Part shown: in pieces, positions 6,531-15,063 of the stretch | How positions within the stretch are numbered: position 1 is the first letter of the stretch | Layout of the letters: each line of letters opens with the position of its first letter | NCBI GenBank assembly: GCA_944326735.1 | Contig: CALVFC010000007.1 | Coordinates: 1-26,245, forward strand | Origin: an uncultured Limosilactobacillus sp. | GTDB lineage: Bacteria > Bacillota > Bacilli > Lactobacillales > Lactobacillaceae | Reading direction: 5' to 3' | Length of the DNA stretch: 26,245 bases | Made by a program: the position numbers and the translations under genes | The notes under the pieces: generated by a model | What the model saw: only the letters and a program-made list of their open reading frames with translations | Database searches by the model: none | Told to the model about the DNA's origin: nothing

Positions 6531-7706
6531 TTACTTAACGATGTATTGCATCCCCTTGTATTGCTTACTAAGGGTAATGATCAGAATCGTTCCCAGAATT
6601 CCGTAAATGGCACCGACATAGCCGAGATTGGTCATGGCAGTGAATTGAACAGTTTCAGAAGCGGTGAACGATCCTAATGAAATACCGATATTAGCAAAAA
6701 TGGAGTTGAGGGATGATGCGAGATCAAGTGACTGAGGATATTCCTTTTCGGCAATGTCTAAGAACATCAACTGGGTGGATGAACCATAACTTGAGAAGGC
6801 CACACAGAGGAGGGCGACAATCAGAATGGCAATCCACTTGAAGGACAACAGTGGTCCTAATAACAGGTATAGAACGGTCATAACAGCGTAGACCGCTGGC
6901 AGGCGGTGGACACCACCACGGTCGGCCAGGAAGCCACCGAATTTATTACCGATGATGAAGAAGATCCCCATGCCGAACAGTAACCAGTTTAGCCAAGTAT
7001 TATCAAAGCCCATCACGTTAGTAATTAGGGGCCGAATGTAGGTGTAGATGGTGTAGTCAGCCGCACAAATCGTGATGATGAAGATAACACCTAAGAGCAC
7101 CCGCTTATCTGTCATAAGGGTAAATTGCTTACTAAGGGTACTCTTGAATTGCGGTGAGTCACGAGGCATGAGCCATACGAGAGCGGCAAAAACAAGGATG
7201 GTTAATCCAGAAATCATCCAGAAACTGTCATGCCAAGAGAAGGTCGTTGAGATCACGGTCCCGATTGGAATCCCAATGACGGAAGCAATTGAGAATCCTG
7301 CAAAGACCCACGAAACGAGGCTTGCCCGTTTATTCCGCGGCGCAACATAGGAAGCCATTACCAGTACCATTGAAATAATGGCCCCGGCAACAGCGGCCGT
7401 CAACATTCGTGAGAGCAGCATGGAAATATAATTGGTGGCCATTGCTGACCAAGTGTTACCGATAAAGAAGATCACCATCAGAACTAACAAGACATGATGT
7501 CGTTTCCACCGACTGGCTACTGAAGTGATGATGGGGGTAAAGATGGCGTATACCAAGGCAAACATGGTGACCAGTAACCCTAACCGTGATAGGGAATCAT
7601 GGTACTCATGAGCAACGTCGGGCAGGACACCGACGATCATGTATTCGTTGCAACCCAACATGAATGCAACAAAGACAAAGAGAATGGATTGTAGACGATA
7701 TTTCAT
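6531..7706 (-). CDS. DHA1-type MFS transporter (putative efflux)
   Basis: A 391-aa protein with 12 predicted membrane segments. The N-terminal FMLGCNEYMIVGVLPDVA is typical of the DHA1/AraJ-like branch (sugar, nucleoside or drug efflux). Segment 5 carries GFSIASVIGIPIGT, the G-rich motif C of drug:H+ antiporters, which supports export rather than uptake. AGGAGG stands 7 bases before the ATG. It is transcribed alone and ends at the bidirectional terminator at 6490-6525. The upstream region has inverted repeats that may bind a regulator, but no regulator gene is adjacent. The substrate is unknown. Confidence 0.85.
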   Translation of the reverse strand: MKYRLQSILFVFVAFMLGCNEYMIVGVLPDVAHEYHDSLSRLGLLVTMFALVYAIFTPIITSVASRWKRHHVLLVLMVIFFIGNTWSAMATNYISMLLSRMLTAAVAGAIISMVLVMASYVAPRNKRASLVSWVFAGFSIASVIGIPIGTVISTTFSWHDSFWMISGLTILVFAALVWLMPRDSPQFKSTLSKQFTLMTDKRVLLGVIFIITICAADYTIYTYIRPLITNVMGFDNTWLNWLLFGMGIFFIIGNKFGGFLADRGGVHRLPAVYAVMTVLYLLLGPLLSFKWIAILIVALLCVAFSSYGSSTQLMFLDIAEKEYPQSLDLASSLNSIFANIGISLGSFTASETVQFTAMTNLGYVGAIYGILGTILIITLSKQYKGMQYIVK

Positions 7707-7813
7707 TTAGTTTTCCTCCTATCTGGGAATACACTGGGACAGCTGTTCCCGAAAATTACAAACTCGTTGTATTGTAACGAATTTGCTCTGAACTTTCTAG
7801 GGTCAAGCCATAA

Positions 7814-7838
7814 AAAAACTGGCGATTAGCCAGCTTTC
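7814..7838 (-). terminator. Intrinsic terminator of the methyltransferase-like gene
   Basis: On the minus strand AGCTGGC pairs with GCCAGTT around TAATC, followed by a T-run (plus-strand A-run at 7812-7818). Confidence 0.8.
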
Positions 7839-7842
7839 TTGT

Positions 7843-8700
7843 CTATTGTGCTAAATAAATCTGTTCATCAATGAGGTCAAAGGAATGCAGCTGCCGATTA
7901 ACCTTTTGGAGATCGTCAGGTTGTGTTAAGTGGGCTTCTTGCCAGAATTTCTTTGAATCGGTGGCCCCGTCCTTTTCACCAATGACCAGGAGCTTTAATT
8001 GTGGGAAGTCGTTGCGGATTAGTTGCAGGACTTCCCAGTCAGTTTCTTGCTTATCTGGAGCCCAGGACATAATGACATAGTCAACCTGGTCACCATACTT
8101 CTTAATTGCTGCCAGGGCATCTAACCGTTCAATCTCAGTGACGGGGTGTTTGCCAGTTTCGTTTTCTTTTATCCACGCCTGGCTATCAGTAGTGAAGATC
8201 TTTTGGCTACCATTGTTGTTCCGCAAACCTTTAGAAATATAGCCGTTACCAGCCATGATTTCGAGAACGGGGTGGCCATCAAGGTATTCGGACAGGGCCT
8301 TCGCAAATGGTGCATTAACGTATGACCACATGCCGTAAGTATCTTCTAGGTAGTCCCGGAAATTCCGGAGGGCATGGTCGAGCTTTGGCAGGGCGGCCGT
8401 GTACCGGTTCCATAGCTTATCTCCACGGGGATCGCCCTTTGGATATTGCTTGTTCACATCCTGGAAAATTGTGTCTTGGATATCATCGGGCAATAATAAA
8501 GTCGGTAGCGGCTGTGGCAACAGACCGTTCTTTAACAAGCGGTCGGCTTCCAAGGCGTTATTGATCAAAAATTTGATTTCTGGGAAACGGTCAAAAAGGT
8601 CTCGGTAGGTCAGCAGTTGCTTGATGTAGGGCGGTTCTGAAACCACCTTGTGGGCCTTTTTGACCCGCTTTTTTAACTTTTTTAGTTGCTTTGGATTCAT
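7843..8700 (-). CDS. SAM-dependent methyltransferase-like protein
   Basis: A 285-aa soluble protein. Residues 1-20 are very basic (KQLKKLKKRVKKAHK), which suggests nucleic acid or membrane-surface binding. Residues 145-154 (VLEIMAGNGY) match motif I of class I methyltransferases. DYVIMSWAPD (207-216) stands where motif IV (the catalytic loop) is expected. The residues between strands 1 and 2 are shorter than usual. The methyl acceptor is unknown and activity is not certain. Its start lies 10 bases after the stop of the XRE regulator, with AGGGG before the ATG, so the two form an operon. Confidence 0.75.
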   Translation of the reverse strand: MNPKQLKKLKKRVKKAHKVVSEPPYIKQLLTYRDLFDRFPEIKFLINNALEADRLLKNGLLPQPLPTLLLPDDIQDTIFQDVNKQYPKGDPRGDKLWNRYTAALPKLDHALRNFRDYLEDTYGMWSYVNAPFAKALSEYLDGHPVLEIMAGNGYISKGLRNNNGSQKIFTTDSQAWIKENETGKHPVTEIERLDALAAIKKYGDQVDYVIMSWAPDKQETDWEVLQLIRNDFPQLKLLVIGEKDGATDSKKFWQEAHLTQPDDLQKVNRQLHSFDLIDEQIYLAQ

Positions 8701-8710
8701 AAATAACCCC

Positions 8711-9124
8711 TTATTTTAACTTCAAATTCAGTTGTTCCTGATTGCCGTAGAACTGGTCCGTATCAAGGCGGTTATCGCGTCCCTTCAGGTAACCTTCAAT
8801 TAGGTTGTAGATTTCATAACGGTCGTTCTTGCTCAGGGCAGTGTGATTGAATGTTAAATTCTTACCGGTAAAGAAGAGTTTAGCCAGATCAAAGTCGTCC
8901 CGGTCAGTTTTTCCCGTGAGGAAATCAAGACTGACATCGAAGAATTCGGCCAACTTCCGGGCTTCAATGTACGAAGGCGTCCGAATGCCCCGTTCCCAGT
9001 TCCCAATTTGCGAAGCGGTATTTGGCTTTTCATCGGGGCCGAGATTTTCATTCAAATGTTCAGCTAATTCTTTCAGCGTTATTTTTTGGCCTTTACGCAA
9101 AGCCCGCAGTCTTTCTGGAAACAT
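8711..9124 (-). CDS. XRE-family helix-turn-helix regulator
   Basis: A 137-aa protein. Residues 5-65 form a Cro/CI-type HTH: RLRALRKGQKITLKELAEHL, a slightly long turn with DEKPNTASQIGNWERG, then the closing helices ending FDVSLDFLTGKTD. The remaining 70 residues are a non-membrane tail, helical around 100-118 (SKNDRYEIYNLIEGYLKG), probably for dimerisation. Such standalone regulators often control their own operon. AAGGGAGT precedes the ATG. The gene is first in a unit with the methyltransferase-like gene and is divergent from the alpha/beta hydrolase. Confidence 0.9.
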   Translation of the reverse strand: MFPERLRALRKGQKITLKELAEHLNENLGPDEKPNTASQIGNWERGIRTPSYIEARKLAEFFDVSLDFLTGKTDRDDFDLAKLFFTGKNLTFNHTALSKNDRYEIYNLIEGYLKGRDNRLDTDQFYGNQEQLNLKLK

Positions 9125-9148
9125 AGCGTCACTCCCTTAATAATATCT

Positions 9149-9177
9149 ATTTTAACATTCAAGTTTGCTCGGGTGAA
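9149..9177 (-). promoter_or_regulatory. Promoter of the XRE-methyltransferase operon
   Basis: On the minus strand TTCACC (9177-9172), a 17-base spacer and TAAAAT (9154-9149), with TG one base before the -10 (extended -10). Confidence 0.5.
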
Positions 9178-9204
9178 AAAGAATGTGCATGAAAAACAAA
9201 ACTG

Positions 9205-9213
9205 TGCTACACT
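9205..9213 (+). promoter_or_regulatory. Extended -10 of the alpha/beta hydrolase gene
   Basis: TGCTACACT, with the -10 hexamer at 9208-9213; no good -35. Transcription would start near 9220, giving a very short leader before the ATG at 9240. Confidence 0.4.
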
Positions 9214-9239
9214 CTGAGCATTGATTATCAAATTACAAC

Positions 9240-10220
9240 ATGGGGTTAACTATTTTGAAAAAACAAACTGTTAAACAACATCATTACGTACGCAACACCA
9301 TCCTGTGGCTGGTCGGGATAGTGGTGGTTGCCATTTTGGGCGCTTCTTGCTACTTCTTCCGGGTGGCGATGGTGCCTACTCATAAGTCCTTTATTAACAA
9401 CAATCACCGCATTACACGGACCGACCCGCTTTATCACCAAAAAGAATGGTTTGTGCATGCCCATAAGCAAAAGTGGACCATGGAATCGGCCAGTGGTCAT
9501 TACCAGCTCGTTGCTGATTACATCCCCGCTGCTCACCACACTACCAAGAACGTGGTGATTTTGCATGGCTTCATGGGTCAAAAGAATCGGATGGGTGAGT
9601 ATGCCGCGATGTTTCACCAAATGGGTTACAACGTGTTGGTTCCAGATGCCCGTGCTCATGGTCAAAGCCAGGGCAAGTACATTGGTTATGGCTGGCCAGA
9701 ACGCTACGATGTCCGCAAGTGGACCAAGAAGCTGATTGCCAAGAACGGTACTGATAGTCAGGTGGTTATTTTTGGAACCAGCATGGGCGGTGCTACGACA
9801 ATGATGACTTCTGGAATTAAATTACCGCATCAAGTTAAGGCATTTGTGGAAGATTGTGGTTATACTAGTCTTAACGACGAATTACATTATGAAGCGCACC
9901 ACATGTACCACTTGCCGAGTGGTTTGAGCTGGGTATTCATTAAGGTCATGAGTGGAATTAATCGTACGCAAAACGGTTTCTTCACTGGCGAAGCAAGCTC
10001 AATTGACAGTCTTCACCATAACCATCGACCAATGTTATTTATTCATGGTAGTAAGGATAATTTTGTGCCGACCAAGATGGTGTACCGAAATTACCGGGCT
10101 GATCGGGGCCCTAAACAGTTATGGGTTGTTAAAGGGGCCAAACATGCAGCATCGTATGCACATGCGCCGCGCCAATACCAACAGCATGTGGAACGGTTCT
10201 TAAACCAATACGTACACTAA
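9240..10220 (+). CDS. Membrane-anchored alpha/beta hydrolase
   Basis: A 326-aa protein with a basic N terminus and one membrane anchor (about 20-42), so the catalytic domain lies outside the membrane. Oxyanion strand VVILHGFMG (105-113), nucleophile elbow GTSMGG (S181), acid D273 in HGSKDNFVP and base H302 in GAKHAAS complete the triad. It resembles the YqkD/S9-like family of Firmicutes; the substrate is unknown. No ribosome site precedes ATG 9240. A TTG at 9255, giving MKKQTVKQ, has a weak GGGG ahead and is an alternative start that changes only five residues. DUF1304 follows 10 bases downstream. Confidence 0.85.
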   Translation: MGLTILKKQTVKQHHYVRNTILWLVGIVVVAILGASCYFFRVAMVPTHKSFINNNHRITRTDPLYHQKEWFVHAHKQKWTMESASGHYQLVADYIPAAHHTTKNVVILHGFMGQKNRMGEYAAMFHQMGYNVLVPDARAHGQSQGKYIGYGWPERYDVRKWTKKLIAKNGTDSQVVIFGTSMGGATTMMTSGIKLPHQVKAFVEDCGYTSLNDELHYEAHHMYHLPSGLSWVFIKVMSGINRTQNGFFTGEASSIDSLHHNHRPMLFIHGSKDNFVPTKMVYRNYRADRGPKQLWVVKGAKHAASYAHAPRQYQQHVERFLNQYVH

Positions 10221-10230
10221 GGAGAACATT

Positions 10231-10590
10231 ATGACAATTGCATTTACGATTTTAACGGTGCTCATCGGGGTAGAGCACTTAGGCATTATGTGTTTAGAAA
10301 TGTTTGCCAGTCCCGCCGCCCAAGCGCGGGCGTTCGATCTTCCAGAACAATTTACAAAGCAACGGGAGGCCCGGATTTCATTTGCTAATCAAGGAATCTA
10401 TAATGGGGTTCTCGGCCTGGCCCTTGTTCTTAGTCAGTGGCTGTTTGCGGGGATGATGTCGATTGCGGTTGCCCGTATGTTGTTGTTAATGGTGGCAGTA
10501 GTTGGCCTATATGGCGGTTTAACGGCAACCAAGAAGATCCTCTTGATTCAGTTTGCCCCCGCGGTAATTGCCTTGATTCTATCAATTTAA
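10231..10590 (+). CDS. DUF1304 family membrane protein
   Basis: A 119-aa protein with four membrane segments. The first, ILTVLIGVEHLGIMCLEMF, has the conserved polar H and E expected of DUF1304. The middle loop ISFANQGIYNG matches the family's NQG-Y-N-G motif. The biochemical role of the family is unknown to me. AAGGAG precedes the ATG, and the gene shares its transcript with the hydrolase. It ends at a strong terminator. Confidence 0.88.
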   Translation: MTIAFTILTVLIGVEHLGIMCLEMFASPAAQARAFDLPEQFTKQREARISFANQGIYNGVLGLALVLSQWLFAGMMSIAVARMLLLMVAVVGLYGGLTATKKILLIQFAPAVIALILSI

Positions 10591-10600
10591 TTAGATATTA

Positions 10601-10637
10601 AAATGGTCCCTAGCAATTGTGCTGGGGACCATTATTT
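10601..10637. terminator. Bidirectional terminator between DUF1304 and the antiporter
   Basis: ATGGTCCC-TAGC (10603-10614) pairs with GCTG-GGGACCAT (10621-10632) around a 6-base loop, with T-rich and A-rich flanks. Confidence 0.8.
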
Positions 10638-10638
10638 A

Positions 10639-12588
10639 TTAATCTAAAGACTGAACGTAAACTAGTTCATCAGTTGAGATCTGTTCATTTAAGGCGTTGG
10701 CTAAGGATTGCGAAATCTTGTTGGCTGCCAACTTTTCTTGCACGTAGGAATGCTCTCGTTGGAACCCTTCCACGAAGATCGACGCAATCTTGTCCTGGTC
10801 GCTGGCCTGATCACGTGAGAGAATCCGTGCTCGTTGCAGATAGGAACGGCGGACGAGGGCCACTTCGTGAATGTTGTCTGCGGATTGAACATGGTCTAAG
10901 TATTCAAAGACTTGTTGGTTAAGGGTTTCAAAAGTTTGGAAGAAGGTCAAGTGAACGTCATGGACTTTCCGGTACTTCATTTGCTTCCGGGTGTGGTAAT
11001 GCCTGGTCAGGGACCATTTCAACCGGTGGATGACGGCATTAAGCGAAGCAAGAAAGCCATGCTGACTGTGGCGGATAAATGACCGGTTAACGATATTGGT
11101 GTACCAAGTGACCGCCTGGGGTGCTAGTTCGCCATTTTCAGCTAATTGGTTAATCGTATTCAGCTCAATTTGGTGGGCCTTTTGGATCAGCCTGTTAAAA
11201 GTTGTGCGGTTGATGTGATAGAACTGGGTCATTTGACTATTAAGCTGGTCCGTTACCAGGGAACAGTTATAAGGATCATCAGTATTGTTCTGTAGTTCCT
11301 TGATTGCATACTGGACCGTTTTCGTTAACCAATCGCGAAACTCTTCTTGACTATAATCACTAGCTTTGGCAGGCAGGACGAGTGGATAGACAACCGCGCC
11401 GACAATGATGCTAATTAGGATCACAAAGGCGGAAATGGAAATAATGGCATTCCGGTAAATAAACTTACTATTATTGATCATAATCGGTAACGAGAGCGCT
11501 AATGAGAGGGTAATTGTTCCATGGACACCACCGAGGGCCAGCAGCCAACTATCTTTCGACAGCTTTTCTGAGGCGGATTTAAGGTTCACAAGCTTAAACC
11601 GCGCCCAGGCAAACCGGCAGACCAACATAATTAAGTATAAGCCGGCAGCTAACATTAATAGGAACAATAAGTGGACGGCCGGGGTACGCTGGACTACTTG
11701 TGGTAGTAACATTCCGAGGAGGACGAATACAATCCCGTTGAGGGCGTCACTGATGATTGTCCAAATAGTAGTAGTCGCAATTTGGACCTTTGTGGAAGTC
11801 AGACGGAGACGATCATACAAAATGGAGTGGACAACCCCCGCTGCGACGACCGCCAGAATTCCGGAAAAGTGGAATTCTTCAGCGCACCAGTAGATCACAA
11901 TGGGGGTCATGATATTAATTGGAATAACGATTGATGCAATGTCAACGTGGTTACGCATCAACGCCGTACGCAACGAAATCAAAAAGCTACCGGCGATTAA
12001 TCCAAAAAGGATCCCGCCGAAGAAAACGTAGGAAAAGTACCAGATTCCGTGACCAATTGAGAAGTTGCCAGACTCATATGCGGCCAGTGATAGGTCCAAC
12101 AGAACAATTCCAGAAGCATCGTTAAATAGGGACTCCACTTCCAGGGTTGTGTTGACATTTTCCGGCATTGTAACGTTAGTGGTCAGTGATTTAACCGCCA
12201 CTGCATCAGTTGGGGTGATAATTGCGGCCAGTAAGAAGGCGAGCGGCAAGCTAAATGTTTTCGCCATTGTGCCATGTAAAATAAAGCCCATGATCAGAAC
12301 GGTCACGAGGGCGAAGAGGACGCTCAACGAAAAGATGTTTTTAACGTTGTGGGCGAGCACCCGTGAGGACTGATTCTGCCCATCGTTAAACATCAGTGGT
12401 GCAATCACCACCATCATGAACAATTCAGGGTGGAGAGTGATATCAGTGGCAGTGGTTGGCAATAGGGCAATAATAATCCCAGCCAAAATCTGGTAAATCG
12501 ACAGGGGAACCTTTGGCAATATCAGGTGAACAACGTTGGCAATTACCACGGCCCCTAACAAAATGATAATGGTAAAAATCGAATTCAT
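10639..12588 (-). CDS. Na+/H+ antiporter, CPA1 (NhaP/NHE-like) family
   Basis: The 649-aa protein has about 12-13 membrane segments in the first 420 residues. TPTDAV (125-130) and ESLFNDASG (152-160) carry the acidic and polar residues that CPA1 exchangers use for cation and proton binding. Residues 420-649 form a soluble helical cytoplasmic tail, longer than in short NhaP proteins, that could regulate activity. It should export Na+ (or K+) in exchange for H+. The ATG at 12588 is chosen over an in-frame TTG at 12594 because GAGG (12600-12597 region) is properly spaced only from the ATG. A hairpin stands just before the ribosome site. Confidence 0.9.
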   Translation of the reverse strand: MNSIFTIIILLGAVVIANVVHLILPKVPLSIYQILAGIIIALLPTTATDITLHPELFMMVVIAPLMFNDGQNQSSRVLAHNVKNIFSLSVLFALVTVLIMGFILHGTMAKTFSLPLAFLLAAIITPTDAVAVKSLTTNVTMPENVNTTLEVESLFNDASGIVLLDLSLAAYESGNFSIGHGIWYFSYVFFGGILFGLIAGSFLISLRTALMRNHVDIASIVIPINIMTPIVIYWCAEEFHFSGILAVVAAGVVHSILYDRLRLTSTKVQIATTTIWTIISDALNGIVFVLLGMLLPQVVQRTPAVHLLFLLMLAAGLYLIMLVCRFAWARFKLVNLKSASEKLSKDSWLLALGGVHGTITLSLALSLPIMINNSKFIYRNAIISISAFVILISIIVGAVVYPLVLPAKASDYSQEEFRDWLTKTVQYAIKELQNNTDDPYNCSLVTDQLNSQMTQFYHINRTTFNRLIQKAHQIELNTINQLAENGELAPQAVTWYTNIVNRSFIRHSQHGFLASLNAVIHRLKWSLTRHYHTRKQMKYRKVHDVHLTFFQTFETLNQQVFEYLDHVQSADNIHEVALVRRSYLQRARILSRDQASDQDKIASIFVEGFQREHSYVQEKLAANKISQSLANALNEQISTDELVYVQSLD

Positions 12589-12610
12589 AATCAAACCTCA
12601 ATATGAATAA

Positions 12611-12641
12611 AGCGAGACGTAAGCAATTGCTTGATCTCGCT
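12611..12641 (-). terminator. Hairpin between DUF4870 and the antiporter, terminator or attenuator
   Basis: AGCGAGA and TCTCGCT form the stem, with AAGCAATTGCTT inside, and a T-rich TTTATT follows on the minus strand. It ends only about 10 bases before the antiporter ribosome site, leaving no room for a promoter after it. Confidence 0.6.
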
Positions 12642-12658
12642 CCTACATCGTTATGTTG

Positions 12659-12997
12659 TTATTCCCGACCAATTAACATCTTGATGGCCATTGCAATGTT
12701 GTAGATGTACAACAATAGCGCTAACAGCAGGGCGAACGTTAATAGGACCCCGCCTAATGCCCCGAGGTGGGAAAAAGCTGAATTCCAAGCGGACAGCGAC
12801 AGAACCAGAATCGCAAAGATGACATATAACAGTGGAAAAATCTGGGACCAGAAGGCCTGCTTAGCATGGTGCTTAATATTTGGATGATCAGGGCCGGCCA
12901 CAATCCACACAATCAGGGGGAAGATGACGGGCAAGAAGAGAATACTGATGTAAGATAACGTGTTGACGATTCGCGTCGTTAAAGAATTATCGTTCAT
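12659..12997 (-). CDS. DUF4870-type small membrane protein
   Basis: A 112-aa protein with three membrane segments. The IVWIVAGPDHPNIKHHAKQAF region between the first and second segment matches the DUF4870 pattern (a helix, then H-x-x-x-A-x-x-A-F before the next helix). The function of the family is not known. AACGGAGG precedes the ATG. It follows the ECF T component by 36 bases with no clear terminator between, so it may be read with the thiamine-precursor operon. Confidence 0.75.
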   Translation of the reverse strand: MNDNSLTTRIVNTLSYISILFLPVIFPLIVWIVAGPDHPNIKHHAKQAFWSQIFPLLYVIFAILVLSLSAWNSAFSHLGALGGVLLTFALLLALLLYIYNIAMAIKMLIGRE

Positions 12998-13033
12998 ATT
13001 GGCCTCCGTTTTTCTTCTATTATGCCGAAAAAG

Positions 13034-13684
13034 TTATGGGAAGGCAATCAGTAATACCTGCAAAATAAGTAGTGAAATGATCAGGATCAACCAGTCGCGC
13101 TTCTTGACAATAATAACTTCAGCAGCCGTGCGTGCTTGTCCTTCACGAAAACCGTGCATTTCCATTGCTTGGGCAAGCTGGTCTGACCAACGAAGGGCGG
13201 CCAGAATGGCTTTAAAGTATAGTGTCGGTGACCACCAATGCAAGTCAACACCCCGCATTTGACCCGCGACCCGGATCCGGGTAACGGACCGCCGAATGGT
13301 TGGAAAAATGTTTAAAGCGGCCAACGTTCCGTAGGCAAATTTACTAGACAGGTGCCCGTTCTGTTCGAGGGAACGGACGAGCTCTAAGTTAGTCGTAGTA
13401 AAAATCAGCGCGCTACCGGCAAGTACATAAACATAGAAGCGGGATAACATTACCCAAGCGAGAAACCAGTTATGCCCCGAATAAACACCGAGGGTGATCA
13501 TTACAGCAATCCCTGGAATTAACGGTAACCCCAGTGCCCACAATAACTGTTGCCACCGCAAACGTTGACTGATTAAGAATCCAAATAGGACTACCGCCAG
13601 GACAACGTTAGCCGTCAGTCGGTCAGTAAAACTTACTTCAATGGAAATAATTAAGAGTAGCAGTAATTTTAAACTGGGATTCAT
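13034..13684 (-). CDS. ykoC: ECF transporter T component (YkoC/CbiQ-like)
   Basis: A 216-aa protein with about five to six membrane segments. The two coupling-helix signatures that touch the ATPases are present as QMRG (142-145) and AMEMHGFR (173-180), variants of the A-R-G motifs of EcfT. It links the ATPase to the substrate-binding YkoE protein. It starts 2 bases after the ATPase stop. Because the operon has its own T and A components, this is a dedicated (group I) ECF system rather than one using shared EcfA/EcfT. The symbol is given by homology to B. subtilis ykoC. Confidence 0.87.
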   Translation of the reverse strand: MNPSLKLLLLLIISIEVSFTDRLTANVVLAVVLFGFLISQRLRWQQLLWALGLPLIPGIAVMITLGVYSGHNWFLAWVMLSRFYVYVLAGSALIFTTTNLELVRSLEQNGHLSSKFAYGTLAALNIFPTIRRSVTRIRVAGQMRGVDLHWWSPTLYFKAILAALRWSDQLAQAMEMHGFREGQARTAAEVIIVKKRDWLILIISLLILQVLLIAFP

Positions 13685-13686
13685 TG

Positions 13687-15063
13687 CTAGTCCTCCTTGT
13701 AGGTGAGCCGGTGGTTAGCCATCTCAAGGTGGTGCTGGACAATTTCTTGAAACTGTTCCGGCTGGTGGCTGACAATTAGTAATGTTTGTGGTGACTGCTT
13801 CTGGCTGACTTTAATCAGCTTCAACAGCTTTTGCCGGATCTGGAAATCCAATCCATTAAAGGGCTCATCCATCAGCAGGACGGCCTGGCCCATAATTAAC
13901 ATTACGAGAATCTGTAAAAGCTTCTTTTGACCACCAGATAGGGAATAGACAACCCGATCGGCTAAATTACGCAGTCCAAAGTCGTCAATAACTTCATTAA
14001 TCCGCTGATTCGTGAAGAAAGTGCTGTGACCATGCTTCTGACTTAGCATAATTTCTTCCTTTACCGTAACGTTGATGAATTGGTCATCAGTATGCTGAAA
14101 AAGTAATCCCACCTGATGGAAATATTTCCCGGGTGATATTTTCCCAATATCCTTCTGCAAGTAACTAATGCGACCGGTATACGGTAACTGCTTGCTAAGG
14201 GCATTGAGGAAGGTTGATTTGCCACATCCAGACGGACCAGTGATTAAGGTGACCCGATTCCGGGGGATAGTTAATTGGTCCTGGCCCAGGATCAGCAGCT
14301 TTCCGCGGTGTAACTGTGTGTTGATTAATTGGAAAGCCGGATCCTGACCTGATGGAATCGTAACATCGAGGGGCACCCGTGCTTGGGCATCCGCCTGCTT
14401 GAGTTTGGATTGACTCTGCAGTGGTGACAGCATCGTTACTTGTTGGGAGCCGAATTCCACGATTTGGTGAATATAGTCTTGATATCCATGCAGGTCATGG
14501 TCACTAATAATAACGGTTAAGTGCCGCTGTGCTTGTTCCGCTTTTAGTGTCGTCAACAGGAAGTTTCGACTAGCCTCGTCAATGTTAGTGAACGGTTCGT
14601 CAAGCAGAATAATTTGGGCATTCATCGCTAACGTGGTGGCGAGGGCAACCGCCTGCAGTTGGCCCCCAGACAGGGTGGTTAACGGCTGGTCTGCTAAGGC
14701 TGATAAATGCATTTTATTTAAAATCCGGTCAATTTGTGGGGCAATTTTTTCGTGAGGAGTCTGGAGATTTTCTAGGGTAAACTCTAGTTCATGCCGAGCA
14801 GTGTCCATTGTAAATTGCATTGCCGGATCTTGAAAAAGCATGGCAATGCGGGGGTAACCATCAATGGTTAACTTCCCATGGGTGATCCGGCCACCGTATT
14901 TGGGAAGCAACCCAGCAATGAGCTTTAGCAGGGTCGTTTTACCGCAACCAGTCGGACCGGATAACAGCGTAAAAGAATCATCTGGAATATTGAGGTTGAG
15001 CTGGTGCAGGATAGCCGGCTGCTTCGGATATGCAAAAGATAATTGGTGGATTTGAATGGTCAT
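13687..15063 (-). CDS. ykoD: Fused double ATPase of an ECF transporter (YkoD-like)
   Basis: The 458-aa protein holds two ABC ATPase domains. Domain 1 has Walker A GPTGCGKTT (36-44), signature LSGGQ (131-135) and Walker B IILLDEP (151-157). Domain 2 has GPSGCGKST (276-284), LSGGQ (375-379) and VLLMDEP. This fusion is the YkoD arrangement, replacing separate EcfA1 and EcfA2. It powers uptake together with YkoC and YkoE. ATG and the stop of ykoE overlap as ATGA, which implies translational coupling. Confidence 0.92.
   Translation of the reverse strand: MTIQIHQLSFAYPKQPAILHQLNLNIPDDSFTLLSGPTGCGKTTLLKLIAGLLPKYGGRITHGKLTIDGYPRIAMLFQDPAMQFTMDTARHELEFTLENLQTPHEKIAPQIDRILNKMHLSALADQPLTTLSGGQLQAVALATTLAMNAQIILLDEPFTNIDEASRNFLLTTLKAEQAQRHLTVIISDHDLHGYQDYIHQIVEFGSQQVTMLSPLQSQSKLKQADAQARVPLDVTIPSGQDPAFQLINTQLHRGKLLILGQDQLTIPRNRVTLITGPSGCGKSTFLNALSKQLPYTGRISYLQKDIGKISPGKYFHQVGLLFQHTDDQFINVTVKEEIMLSQKHGHSTFFTNQRINEVIDDFGLRNLADRVVYSLSGGQKKLLQILVMLIMGQAVLLMDEPFNGLDFQIRQKLLKLIKVSQKQSPQTLLIVSHQPEQFQEIVQHHLEMANHRLTYKED

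Noticed and set aside
6376..6606. 76-aa plus-strand frame
   Set aside because: It covers the terminator and runs into the opposite MFS gene. The 25-aa frame at 6404 has the better start and composition.
7843..9124. Restriction-modification or toxin-antitoxin system
   Set aside because: There is an XRE regulator plus a methyltransferase-like protein, but no restriction enzyme, toxin or DNA methyltransferase catalytic motif (such as DPPY or PC).
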